DNA of 64,000 bases from NCBI GenBank assembly GCA_041687255.1, contig JAWLCL010000002.1:1-64000 (forward strand). Direction: 5' to 3'. The notes below the pieces were generated by a model. It searched no databases. It was not told where the DNA came from and was given only the letters and a program-made list of their open reading frames with translations. This document shows, piece after piece, positions 54,189 through 61,824 of this stretch. Origin of the DNA: Mariniphaga sp041687255 (lineage in GTDB: Bacteria > Bacteroidota > Bacteroidia > Bacteroidales > Prolixibacteraceae). The position numbers and the translations under genes were made by a program. Position 1 is the first letter of the stretch. Every line of letters begins with the position of its first letter.

Positions 54189-54986
54189 TTATAGGATAAA
54201 TGGAACTTTTTCAAAGGGGCATTTGCATCGCCAGCATTGGTTTCTGCCTTTAACTTTTGCCGGCTGTTCACATGTGCAGAATTTTGGTAGTTCTTTTACT
54301 GCAGTTTCTGCCAAATTTTGACTTGGAGTCCAATTATCTTCTTTTCCGTCCTTATGTTCCTCTACCCATCGGGTTAAATAATCGCACACACTTGCAAACC
54401 ATTTCTTTTGATTCTCAGTGTTTAATTCCATAGAATTATACTTCCCATTACCATTTTCTCCCAGCTTTATATACTCATGTACTTCTCCGCTCCAGTTTAC
54501 CCGGGGTAAATACAACCATGCCGGCTCCAGGCAGATGGCCAGCTTATCAGCTACACACAACCGGGAGTAATTCACATTATCTTTTTTTGCATAAAAACGG
54601 GAATGGTACAGACTGAAATCATGCCACCGCTTGGTACTTTTATATAGTAAAGAGAATTTACCTACATCTTTAAGCAGTTTATACCCGTCGAGCCAGAGTA
54701 AATAATCCTTGTGAATGCTTTTTGTTTTTATTAGCCGAAACCTGTAATCAAAAACGCTTAGGATCTTTGCTCCCAGTTCCACATGCGTTTCACCCTCCGG
54801 ACCGTCCATATTTGGCTTTCCAAAATAACCCAGGTCATGCACAAAAAAGGCAATCCACAATCGGGGATCCCATGGGAACCCATAAAGCTTCCACCAGGCG
54901 GCAAGCACAAAAAATGGATGAATCAAAAAACAATGGGCCCCAAACAGAACAGACTTTGTTCCTACGTTTAATTTAAATTTTTTCAT
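54189..54986 (-). CDS. HD-domain phosphohydrolase with C-terminal Cys cluster
   Basis: 265 aa. The HD signature is complete: His23, HD at 50-51 (FFVHDLGYFG), His68 in GETHVELGAKI and a late Asp in RLCVADKLA. HD enzymes cleave phosphoester bonds in nucleotides or cyclic nucleotides. The C-terminal FCTCEQP...CWRCKCP holds five Cys, a probable zinc ribbon. In an early phage operon it could act in nucleotide metabolism or in removing immune signals; neither is shown. Confidence 0.72.
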   Translation of the reverse strand: MKKFKLNVGTKSVLFGAHCFLIHPFFVLAAWWKLYGFPWDPRLWIAFFVHDLGYFGKPNMDGPEGETHVELGAKILSVFDYRFRLIKTKSIHKDYLLWLDGYKLLKDVGKFSLLYKSTKRWHDFSLYHSRFYAKKDNVNYSRLCVADKLAICLEPAWLYLPRVNWSGEVHEYIKLGENGNGKYNSMELNTENQKKWFASVCDYLTRWVEEHKDGKEDNWTPSQNLAETAVKELPKFCTCEQPAKVKGRNQCWRCKCPFEKVPFIL

Positions 54987-54987
54987 A

Positions 54988-55344
54988 TCAATAAAGTCTT
55001 TTAACAGTTTCCTTCAATGGTGAAATCCGGTACAGCTCTGCAGGGCATTTCAGCTCCGTGCCGTTGGCCATCTTAATGGTATAATAATGCACGTCCCTGG
55101 TCTCGATCCGGAGCACCTTCACCGGGTGCGAATCTTTAATGAATGATTTTAGCTTTCCCTGCTTCTTCTTATTTTCAAGGAAATAGGCAACCTGCTTGCT
55201 CAGCAACCGTTTATTCATTACCAGGCGTTCCGTTTCCGTTAGGCGTTTGTATTCAAAATCATCCAGCAGCTCATGCACATCTTCAATTTCGCTGAACTTC
55301 TTAGGGATGGTTTTAATGTGCTTTTTATTGTAAAGTAGTTTCAT
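54988..55344 (-). CDS. Small basic early protein
   Basis: 118 aa, Lys/Arg-rich, helical first half and beta second half (HYYTIKMANGTELKC). One bp between its stop and the HD gene start. No family recognised. Confidence 0.6.
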   Translation of the reverse strand: MKLLYNKKHIKTIPKKFSEIEDVHELLDDFEYKRLTETERLVMNKRLLSKQVAYFLENKKKQGKLKSFIKDSHPVKVLRIETRDVHYYTIKMANGTELKCPAELYRISPLKETVKRLY

Positions 55345-55348
55345 GGGC

Positions 55349-55663
55349 TTACAGTTTCTCTATTTTCCTTGCCGAAATCTGTGTGAAGTACATCACCTGC
55401 CCGCTGTTCCGGTCCACATGCTCCACGCCATTAATCCCCAGCACTGCCTTCACCTTATCGCCTGGGTTCAATTCCGGTAATTCATCAATAGCATTGTTCC
55501 AAACCTTTATTTCGTACAAATCATCTTTCCCTTTTTTGTCTCCAAACTCGTCGGTATATCCGGGCTTAATCAAAATAATCCGTTGGAATTTGTGGTTGCC
55601 ATTAGGTAATTGTTCGGTGGGGTATACCTTTTTTACTAAGTATTTATGTTCTGGTATAAGCAT
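55349..55663 (-). CDS. OB-fold single-strand DNA-binding-like protein (DUF3127-like)
   Basis: 104 aa. FQRIILIKPGYTDEFGDKKG, then DLYEIKVWN and GDKVKAVLGINGVEH, follow the strand pattern of the DUF3127 OB-fold family, thought to act like SSB. In the replication operon, it probably binds ssDNA. Confidence 0.7.
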   Translation of the reverse strand: MLIPEHKYLVKKVYPTEQLPNGNHKFQRIILIKPGYTDEFGDKKGKDDLYEIKVWNNAIDELPELNPGDKVKAVLGINGVEHVDRNSGQVMYFTQISARKIEKL

Positions 55664-55674
55664 AACTGTTGTTT

Positions 55675-56094
55675 TTATTTGATTTTTACATAACCGCCTT
55701 TACGGGTTTTTACAAAAAAATTGCATTCACTGATAGGGTAATTGCCTCCCATAGCCATGCTGTGCACCCGTTCACTGTCGAAATAGTAAATAGGGTAAAG
55801 TATATTTTTACCGTTTCGTTTTTCCTGCTGATGGGCGTACTGGGTGCGTGGCTTAATCGTATGGGCGATTATATGAGTGCCCAGTTTTTTCTCAAAGTCT
55901 GATTTCTTTTCTTCAGAATCCTGCATTCCTTTAAAATCGTTCCACAATCGCAAAAAGCTCGTGAAATCTGAAATCAGCATATTGAAATCAGCAGGCTCAT
56001 TGCCGTGATTTTTCATCATTTCATAGAAATGGTAAACTTCCACCGACACACCGGCTGTATACCCGTTAATCGTCAATTCTTTCATGTTTTCCAT
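55675..56094 (-). CDS. Unknown early protein
   Basis: 139 aa, alpha/beta, no domain recognised; 11 bp from the OB-fold gene. Part of the early operon of small proteins. Confidence 0.6.
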   Translation of the reverse strand: MENMKELTINGYTAGVSVEVYHFYEMMKNHGNEPADFNMLISDFTSFLRLWNDFKGMQDSEEKKSDFEKKLGTHIIAHTIKPRTQYAHQQEKRNGKNILYPIYYFDSERVHSMAMGGNYPISECNFFVKTRKGGYVKIK

Positions 56095-56119
56095 AATTAT
56101 TGATTTATAGAGTAATTCA

Positions 56120-56470
56120 TTAGTGTTCTTTCATGTCACCCATCAAATCATAAATGGGATCCCTTCCTGTTCGTGGAGTTTCTTCAACCCTTTTCACACT
56201 TCTTACCATAAACTCAATCCCCCCATCAACATTAATCTGCAGCTCCTGCGGATACCTCCATTGGTTGTATTCCCTCAAAGGACCGATATCGGTGCAATTG
56301 GGGAACGCTTCATTAACTTCAGTAATCTTCTCATTGAGTTTTGCTTTAAACTTTTCATAACTCGGTTCATCAATCAGGCAGTCGGCATACTGCTGTGCAA
56401 ATTCTTGCAACCTCTTTTGCGCCCGGTTCTTAGGATCGTTTAGCTTCAGTTGCATAAAGTAGTTTTTCAT
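56120..56470 (-). CDS. Unknown early protein
   Basis: 116 aa, with a helical first half and GGIEFMVRSVKRVEETPR near the end. No family recognised. The shared start context (tttttcataattatt, minus strand) recurs before the next two genes. Confidence 0.6.
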   Translation of the reverse strand: MKNYFMQLKLNDPKNRAQKRLQEFAQQYADCLIDEPSYEKFKAKLNEKITEVNEAFPNCTDIGPLREYNQWRYPQELQINVDGGIEFMVRSVKRVEETPRTGRDPIYDLMGDMKEH

Positions 56471-56475
56471 AATTA

Positions 56476-56763
56476 TTAATTTATAGTTTGAGTAAATTCT
56501 TCTAGTACAGATGAAAGAATAGGATAATCCCTTTTTGCATGCTCTTCTTCGTATCGTGTAAAAGCAGCATCTCTTTTTTCTTCACTTTTAAACCCGTGAA
56601 TCATGGAAGGGGTAGCTATTAGTTCGCCATCTGAAAACTGAGTACTGACTACAAGTTTGTATGGAGATTCATCTTTCATATCATCATATTCATTATCCTT
56701 CCTCAGTAGTAGCTGGCCATCCATAAAATCAAACACTTTCGCAAACTGATTTTGTTTTTTCAT
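56476..56763 (-). CDS. Unknown early protein
   Basis: 95 aa, charged; KSEEKRDAAFTRYEEEHAKR suggests a helix. Three to six bp gaps to both neighbours, so clearly one operon. Function unknown. Confidence 0.58.
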   Translation of the reverse strand: MKKQNQFAKVFDFMDGQLLLRKDNEYDDMKDESPYKLVVSTQFSDGELIATPSMIHGFKSEEKRDAAFTRYEEEHAKRDYPILSSVLEEFTQTIN

Positions 56764-56765
56764 AA

Positions 56766-57026
56766 TTATTGGTTTATAGTTAATTCCTCTTGTTTCTCTA
56801 TCACTGCCTCAATCAAATCCCACTGCGGCAGGTGTTCAAAATTCACAACCTTCATTTTTTCAGCAATGCTCCACAGGTCAAAGGCATTCATGTCCTGCAG
56901 TTCCTTTTTTGAGTAAATCTTATCCATATTCGCTTCTTTAAAATTCACGTACAAACAATCTCCAAACTCCTGGTGCCGGCATGCTCCCCAGCTGGCAACT
57001 GTGCAATCGTGACAGGGGATCTTCAT
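56766..57026 (-). CDS. Small early protein with N-terminal Cys cluster
   Basis: 86 aa. CHDCTVASWGACRHQEFGDC provides four Cys and two His for a zinc or Fe-S site, followed by a SAP/Rho-like helical stretch (ELQDMNAFDLWSIAEKM). Overlaps the upstream gene by 4 bp. Function unknown. Confidence 0.6.
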   Translation of the reverse strand: MKIPCHDCTVASWGACRHQEFGDCLYVNFKEANMDKIYSKKELQDMNAFDLWSIAEKMKVVNFEHLPQWDLIEAVIEKQEELTINQ

Positions 57027-57478
57027 AGCTTAAGTCTTAGCTTTGTTAATGGTGATAACCCCAGTTGCATTCTCCGCCGTTCCCGGGCAATTGTCGCATT
57101 CCTTTTTGCCCTAACTTTTTGCACCAGCTCCGGATCCGTTTTCATTCGGGAAACCTGCCCCTTCCGGAAGCGGTTTTGTTCACTATTTGGAACACACCAG
57201 CCCTTTACGCCTTTAAATGGATGTGGAGGATGAGCCTCCCGGGCCATTGCCTGTATCTCAGATTTCCTATTCTCCAGGAATCCCTCCTCCTTTTCAATTC
57301 CCAGTTCCCGTGCTTTCCTGACCAACGACCTCCAACTTACATTCAGCTGTTCAGCCAGCTCCTTGTTATACCTGGTTGGAAATTCGGCCTTAACCTTAGT
57401 AATCATTTCCGGGGTCCAGTTTATTTTATAGCGTTTCCGCTGTTTCGGTACAGGTGGTATATATAATTCGTAGCTCAT
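57023..57478 (-). CDS. Homeodomain-like HTH protein
   Basis: 151 aa. WTPEMITKVKAEFPTRYNKE, followed by LAEQLNVSWRSLVRKARELG, is a Myb/homeodomain-like or GcrA-like helix-turn-helix for DNA binding. The C-terminal half is very basic. It may regulate the early genes or serve as an HNH-associated protein. Overlaps the preceding gene by 4 bp. Confidence 0.6.
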   Translation of the reverse strand: MSYELYIPPVPKQRKRYKINWTPEMITKVKAEFPTRYNKELAEQLNVSWRSLVRKARELGIEKEEGFLENRKSEIQAMAREAHPPHPFKGVKGWCVPNSEQNRFRKGQVSRMKTDPELVQKVRAKRNATIARERRRMQLGLSPLTKLRLKL

Positions 57479-57798
57479 TTTTTCTTCTCCACATAAATAA
57501 ATACTTCTGAATTCTTAATCTCGAAATAAGGCTTCCGCTTGCCCATCAGCTCTCCATCCAGTGCCCGGGTAATCATGCTGTCAACCTGTGCCCGGGTATC
57601 AACATAGCAAATGGTATCCTTTTCACCCCGCACACTTACCAGGTATTGGCCGGCATGTTTGCTGCCGGTGCACGAAGCAAAGGCAAACAAGGCAATGACT
57701 ATGATTTTCAAATTGCGTTGTTTCCTCCGGATGAAGGCAAACAGCAACCAGGTAACAGCTGCTCCGGATCCAACTGAAAAAAGTAGTATTTCAACCAT
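57475..57798 (-). CDS. Small membrane protein
   Basis: 107 aa from MVEILLFS (57798), whose ATG overlaps the stop of the 53-aa gene (ATGGTTGA); this supports it over an upstream in-frame start. Two hydrophobic helices (about 3-22 and 30-43), then a soluble C-terminal part. Inner membrane; function unknown. Confidence 0.6.
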   Translation of the reverse strand: MVEILLFSVGSGAAVTWLLFAFIRRKQRNLKIIVIALFAFASCTGSKHAGQYLVSVRGEKDTICYVDTRAQVDSMITRALDGELMGKRKPYFEIKNSEVFIYVEKKK

Positions 57799-57952
57799 TC
57801 CAGTTCTCATTAATAAGGTTCCACATGATAAGCCCGAATGCACCTATCAGCACACACAACATTATTGCTAATACGAACAGCATGCCTATTATCAAGAGCT
57901 TGTCGCGAAAGGTCACTTTCTTCTGTACATTATACTTCACCTGATTCTCCAT
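57791..57952 (-). CDS. Small membrane protein (53 aa)
   Basis: ATG at 57952. A basic N terminus (KYNVQKKVTFRDK) and a long hydrophobic helix (LLIIGMLFVLAIMLCVLIG). Its stop overlaps the next gene's start, so the two are translationally coupled. Possible early inner-membrane pair. Confidence 0.6.
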   Translation of the reverse strand: MENQVKYNVQKKVTFRDKLLIIGMLFVLAIMLCVLIGAFGLIMWNLINENWNG

Positions 57953-58087
57953 TTTTGTTTTTGGTATTATTTAGTTTTACTTCTGAAAATTCTCCGGGAA
58001 AAAATGCCGGGGGCTGTGCTCTCCTGTCTCCACAGCCCACCGGCCATCATTCATCAATCAAAACCTGAAAAAATCAACCATAACTTC

Positions 58088-58357
58088 TTACAGGATGTTA
58101 CCAAATACCTCTTTTGCCTCTGCAGTGCCACTTATGTCCAGGCCAAACGATGCTGCTTCATCAATCGAGTCCCTGGTTACATCATAATAGGTGTTCTGTG
58201 ACTTTAAAAATCCAAAAATTCCTTTCTCTGCCATATCCTTCCATTCCCATGCAACATAAATCCGGAAGCCTCTTTCTTCAGCAACAGCCACAACCTGTGT
58301 AACGCATTTGCCCCACGCTGTTACATAATTTTTTGTTTTTGTCTTAATTGAATTCAT
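58088..58357 (-). CDS. Unknown early protein
   Basis: 89 aa; IYVAWEWKDMAEKGIFGFLKS is aromatic-rich. No family recognised. Preceded by the terminator at 58378-58410, so it may have its own promoter. Confidence 0.58.
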   Translation of the reverse strand: MNSIKTKTKNYVTAWGKCVTQVVAVAEERGFRIYVAWEWKDMAEKGIFGFLKSQNTYYDVTRDSIDEAASFGLDISGTAEAKEVFGNIL

Positions 58358-58377
58358 AATCTCATGTTTTTTAGTGG

Positions 58378-58410
58378 TGAAAAATATCCCGGGACCTCTG
58401 CCCCGGGATT
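58378..58410 (-). terminator. Terminator inside the early region
   Basis: ATCCCGGG-GCAGAGGT-CCCGGGAT followed by ATTTTTC on the minus strand, separating the 47-aa and 89-aa genes. Confidence 0.78.
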
Positions 58411-58428
58411 AGGTTGCACCGGTCGTTA

Positions 58429-58572
58429 TTAAAAATTGATATATAATTCGATTAGAATAAGGACTACCATTCCAATTATTGAAAACAGGTAAAGCTTACC
58501 TGAGCCTTCATACTGCTTTTGGCTCCGTCCCTGGTAGTAATTGCCGTGAAATTCATTCTCATACTTTTTCAT
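58429..58572 (-). CDS. Small single-span membrane protein (47 aa)
   Basis: ATG at 58572. Charged N terminus (KKYENEFHGNYYQGRSQKQ) and a C-terminal membrane helix (LYLFSIIGMVVLILIELYI). The tail-anchored layout is typical of phage accessory micro-proteins. Ends just before a terminator. Confidence 0.6.
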   Translation of the reverse strand: MKKYENEFHGNYYQGRSQKQYEGSGKLYLFSIIGMVVLILIELYINF

Positions 58573-58589
58573 AATACTTAACCTATAAG

Positions 58590-58859
58590 TTAATTTTCAA
58601 GTAATTCCCTCAGTTCATCGTGTCGCTTCCGGTTTGTTGCCGGCATCAGCACCCGCAGTTCCGGAGCCTTCCTCACCAGGTACCGACGCATCTGGTCGCC
58701 CGACACAATCGTTGTCAATGCATTCTCTATGTTTGCCAGTTCCTTTTTTGCAAAATCGGTGGTAACATATCCCTTTCCATTGCGCAACAGGTATTCGCGC
58801 TGGCTCTTGATGCTTCGAAGCAGGCTTTTACCCCGCTTCAGGTACGATAGTTTGTCCAT
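58590..58859 (-). CDS. Unknown basic early protein
   Basis: 89 aa from MDKLSYL (58859). A longer frame to 58964 would read through the tRNA-like element and is rejected. Helical, Arg/Lys-rich (KRGKSLLRSIKSQREYL; NRKRHDELRELLE). Seventeen bp before the 47-aa gene. Confidence 0.6.
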   Translation of the reverse strand: MDKLSYLKRGKSLLRSIKSQREYLLRNGKGYVTTDFAKKELANIENALTTIVSGDQMRRYLVRKAPELRVLMPATNRKRHDELRELLEN

Positions 58860-58910
58860 CTCAGTGTTAGTTTTATGGCCGGAGCTGGTGCCCCTGCCTG
58901 GTTTAAAGTT

Positions 58911-58968
58911 GTGCCGGTCCCGGGAGTCGAACCCGAATTTGCTTAAATGCCTTATAAGAAGCACCGGC
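58911..58968 (-). tRNA. D-armless tRNA-like element
   Basis: On the minus strand: acceptor GCCGGTG/GACCGGC (six pairs), three nt in place of the D-arm, a stem CTTAT/TTAAG with loop AAGGCAT, a 5-nt variable loop and a canonical T-arm TCGGG-TTCGACT-CCCGG. Total about 58 nt against about 76 in a normal tRNA. The loop lacks U33, and no CCA is encoded. It could be a degenerate phage tRNA, a tRNA mimic or processing signal, or a relic of another att site. It sits before the 89-aa gene. Confidence 0.45.
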
Positions 58969-59182
58969 GAAAAACCGGGGCGGCTTCATAAAAAATTCAG
59001 AATATGTGATTTACAAACAATAAAAAGGTGCCGCCCCGGGTATAAGAGAACAGCAGGAGCCGGTTGTCAAACCTTATAAAACCTAACCATGAAACTATGA
59101 ATGGCCCCTGCTGTATGTTGTTGTCAAAATTTTAAAGAACGTGGGTGTTAGGCTGCGTTTGCTGTGCAGCAAATACAGACTT

Positions 59183-59824
59183 CTATATTCCCATTTCAAC
59201 TGCCTTTGCCACCAGGTGAGGCATATTGCGTGCATCCATTTTTATTTTAAGCTTTTCTATTCGGCTTCGCATGCCGGCAGCTGACACACAAACATTAGCT
59301 GCAGCCTCCTCTATGGTGAAGCCGTTTTTAAGTTCTGCAAGACTTTCAACCTCATAGTTTTTCAAACCTGCAGCTACGGAACAAAACCTGCCACGGTGCG
59401 GACATGAATAGTTTGTACATGAATTATTAAAATAATCGGGGGTGAATTTTCCGTCCTCTGAAAAGTCGGGAGTATTATCCAGGGCGCCAACCCTGCACCG
59501 GTACCAAAATTCAAAACCTTCTGAAAAAGCAGTTATGCCAATTTTTTTAAGGTAATCCTGAGCCGGTTTATCGTTAAAGAATGCATCCACAATCATGTTC
59601 CTTATTTTCAAAGGAGCATCATCAAATCGCATTCTTATTCCATCTCTAAGAATCCATTTCTCGTTATTACTCCAGAAGCATTCAATGCCTGTGAATAGTC
59701 CGGCAGGAATTTGATTGTAATGGTTCCAGGTGTTTCCATCAAACCAAATTTGTTGATCTCCGGAAATAATTCCGATTAAGATTTTTGGTTTCATTTCGGT
59801 TTTTAGTCGTAACTTTGTCTCCAT
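59183..59824 (-). CDS. Transcriptional regulator with C-terminal LuxR-type HTH
   Basis: 213 aa. C-terminal LKNGFTIEEAAANVCVSAAGMRSRIEKLKIKM (in two helices) matches the LuxR/GerE HTH. A Cys-rich stretch CTNYSCPHRGRFCS (about 136-149) may bind zinc or a cluster. N-terminal domain unrecognised. Similar proteins are common early regulators in Bacteroidota phages. It starts 60 bp downstream of the RHH gene. Confidence 0.75.
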   Translation of the reverse strand: METKLRLKTEMKPKILIGIISGDQQIWFDGNTWNHYNQIPAGLFTGIECFWSNNEKWILRDGIRMRFDDAPLKIRNMIVDAFFNDKPAQDYLKKIGITAFSEGFEFWYRCRVGALDNTPDFSEDGKFTPDYFNNSCTNYSCPHRGRFCSVAAGLKNYEVESLAELKNGFTIEEAAANVCVSAAGMRSRIEKLKIKMDARNMPHLVAKAVEMGI

Positions 59825-59840
59825 AAACTATTGTTTTAGA

Positions 59841-59876
59841 AGCCCGCTGAAGTTTTGGTCGACAGAAGCGGGCTTT
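59841..59876. terminator. Hairpin between the RHH and LuxR-like genes
   Basis: AGCCCGCT-N18-AGCGGGCT; a TTTGTTATTT run follows on the plus strand only, so its effect on the minus-strand operon may be attenuation. Confidence 0.5.
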
Positions 59877-59883
59877 GTTATTT

Positions 59884-60069
59884 CTACTCAGCCATATCTT
59901 TTATCAACTGATTCTGTAAGGCAAGCTTCATATAGCTTGATTCAGTCATATTTTTCTTGTCCGAAACCTCCTTAACAAGTTTTCTCATTGCAGAAGGAAT
60001 AGCAGCATTAATTCTGCTGTCGTTCCGCTGTCCAAGAAAATTCATATTATCTGCTGTTGTTGTGTTCAT
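59884..60069 (-). CDS. Small ribbon-helix-helix-like regulator
   Basis: 61 aa. RNDSRINAAIPSAMRKLVKEVS...MTESSYMKLALQNQL has the strand-helix-helix order of RHH/Arc-CopG repressors. First gene of the early operon, divergent from the cI-like repressor across a 108-bp operator region, so it is in the position of Cro. Confidence 0.68.
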   Translation of the reverse strand: MNTTTADNMNFLGQRNDSRINAAIPSAMRKLVKEVSDKKNMTESSYMKLALQNQLIKDMAE

Positions 60070-60109
60070 AATAAATGCTTATTTTTCTATGGCAATGTTA
60101 TGAAAAATA

Positions 60110-60165
60110 ATTCAATTGAGATAATAATAACTCAAATAATGAATTATATATAACTCAATTTATAA
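60110..60165. promoter_or_regulatory. Candidate repressor operators
   Basis: TTGAG-N9-CTCAA forms a dyad at 60116-60133, and the half-site ataactcaa occurs at about 60127 and 60150. They lie between divergent lysogeny and early genes, where cI/Cro operators are expected. Confidence 0.5.
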
Positions 60166-60177
60166 CTGTTCTAAATA

Positions 60178-60600
60178 ATGGACTATTTAAAAATCAGGCA
60201 AGGCCTTCGGCAAATGCTTGAGACAAACAACGAAAAAGTAAGCGACAGGGCTGAAGCCAGGCTAATTAGAATGTCTCAAAAGGGATATACTGCCATGATG
60301 GAAAATCACACAATGACAGTAAAGAAGCTTGAAGAGGTTGCTGCTATTTTGAACAAGCCTGTGAGTTATTTTTTCGTCAAAGAAGAAGAAAAACCAAAAC
60401 CAATATCAATACCTGGAGCCACTCCGGTTGAAAAACAAACATATTTTGCTGCTGACCCCAGGGTTGTTACCTACAGTTGCAAAGACTGCATGTCAAAACA
60501 AAAAGAAATTGATGCACTGAAACAGGCACTGGAAGCAAAAGAAGAACTGCTTCAAATGTACCGGGAGAAAAAAGAGAACTGCTCTACGAATAGTGCATAA
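60178..60600 (+). CDS. Lysogeny repressor, XRE-like HTH with CxxC and coiled coil
   Basis: 140 aa. An XRE-type HTH (about 1-62; RMSQKGYTAMMENHTMTVKKL, then EEVAAILNKPVSYFF) is followed by a short linker, a CKDCMSKQ motif (near 100) and a coiled coil (about 108-135). There is no S24/LexA-like peptidase domain, so induction by RecA-stimulated self-cleavage is not expected. Position and orientation are those of cI. Confidence 0.8.
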   Translation: MDYLKIRQGLRQMLETNNEKVSDRAEARLIRMSQKGYTAMMENHTMTVKKLEEVAAILNKPVSYFFVKEEEKPKPISIPGATPVEKQTYFAADPRVVTYSCKDCMSKQKEIDALKQALEAKEELLQMYREKKENCSTNSA

Positions 60601-60643
60601 TAATAGGAATGTAAAGCTGTAAATAAAACTAAAAACTAAAACT

Positions 60644-61495
60644 ATGGAAATTGATATTCATAGATTATCCATTTATTACGCCACGGTATTTTCCGATCCA
60701 ACAGAAGTTCCAGCCCGGTTTCGAGGCAGTAAACGCAAAACAAAAGACGACACGAAAATCTTAAATGAATTCAAAAAGAAGATAAGAAACTGGGAACTAA
60801 CATTAACGAATATTTCCGATCATTTTAATTTAGAGGAAGCTGAAAGGATCATTAAGATTTCTCCCAAACGGGAGCAAAATCTTACCACTGTTGTCGAAGC
60901 CTGCGATTTTAACATTATAAATGACTACTTAATTCTAAGGCGCGATATTGAAAATTGTGGAGATGGGGAATTAGGATGCCTTGCTTTATTAGCAGATACA
61001 ATACAAAAAGTAATTGAAGAACAAACCGGATTGAGGAAAACAGCATCTGCACCTCTTAAAAACTTAGAGGCTCAAAAACTCCGGGAACAAAAACAAATAG
61101 AAATTGATGGGGTTGAAATCAATCTTTGGCAGAACCATTCTATTGATTCAGTAAAAGCACAGGAAGGATGGAATAAAGTTAGATCATATGCTGAGCGAAA
61201 TAAACTAACTACAGGAGAAAACGGCGATATCACCTTCACAGGCATAATGCAAATACCACGTTCCGAAGCAGAAGGATATGCACTCAATTTAGGATTTAAA
61301 GTACATCGGCACATTTCAAAAAACATAGAATATGTAGTAACTGGTTCTGAAAATGTATCTCCTACCAAAATGGCCGAAGTTATTAATCTACAAAAAGAAG
61401 GAGCTCCAATTCGTGTAATAGGTGAAATTGAATTTCTTGAAATGGTAGCTGATAATTTTAAAGAACCAGATGAACTCCTGGAACCCACGATATAG
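60644..61495 (+). CDS. BRCT-domain protein in the lysogeny module
   Basis: 283 aa. Residues 194-269 follow the BRCT pattern known from DNA ligase LigA: ITFTGIMQIPRSEAEGYAL, then GFKVHRHISKNIEYVV and IGEIEFLEMV. BRCT domains bind DNA ends, nicks or phosphoproteins. The first 190 residues are helical, with no recognised enzyme motif (includes RIIKISPKREQNL). It is 43 bp after the repressor on the same strand, hence probably expressed in the lysogen, and ends 134 bp before attR. Candidate superinfection-immunity or DNA-status-sensing protein; function unknown. Confidence 0.72.
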   Translation: MEIDIHRLSIYYATVFSDPTEVPARFRGSKRKTKDDTKILNEFKKKIRNWELTLTNISDHFNLEEAERIIKISPKREQNLTTVVEACDFNIINDYLILRRDIENCGDGELGCLALLADTIQKVIEEQTGLRKTASAPLKNLEAQKLREQKQIEIDGVEINLWQNHSIDSVKAQEGWNKVRSYAERNKLTTGENGDITFTGIMQIPRSEAEGYALNLGFKVHRHISKNIEYVVTGSENVSPTKMAEVINLQKEGAPIRVIGEIEFLEMVADNFKEPDELLEPTI

Positions 61496-61628
61496 ACAAA
61501 TAAAGCATTAAGTAATGTTTAATCATATGCTCCGGAACTGCGCCGGTTCCACGCCAAAACAGTACCAAAAACACCCGTTACAGCACCTTTAACTTATTAA
61601 TTATCAGATATGGAAAATTTTAGAGGAG

Positions 61629-61645
61629 AGTCCTGCCCCCGCTAC
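61629..61645. repeat. attR core
   Basis: AGTCCTGCCCCCGCTAC, identical to 21551-21567. To its right the host sequence continues ACAG... rather than CAAG..., so the original tRNA gene did not encode CCA. Confidence 0.93.
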
Positions 61646-61661
61646 AGAGAGAAGCAAATAA

Positions 61662-61694
61662 AAGCCTGTAAGTTAAATACTTACAGGCTTTTTT
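61662..61694 (+). terminator. Displaced host terminator of the initiator tRNA gene
   Basis: AAGCCTGTAAG-TTAAATA-CTTACAGGCTT followed by TTTT, 17 bp right of attR. Before integration it would have ended the tRNA transcript. Confidence 0.85.
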
Positions 61695-61824
61695 AATTTT
61701 ACTTGGGACACATTTAGGCCACAATGTTTATTAGCTAAAGAAAATTATTCTGCTGCATTTTCTTGAAAAGGGTATGCCGGTTAATCGTCGGTACTTCTAT
61801 TAAATTCTTGGGCAATCAACAGGT

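Noticed and set aside
21654..58425. 15-bp exact repeat aggttgcaccggtcg at 21654 and 58411
   Set aside because: A repeat of this length is expected about once by chance in a 40-kb element, and the two sites share no context.
47926..61721. 13-bp match taggccacaatgt inside the prophage and right of attR
   Set aside because: Too short to be meaningful and not at the junctions; the 17-bp tRNA-derived repeat explains the att sites fully.
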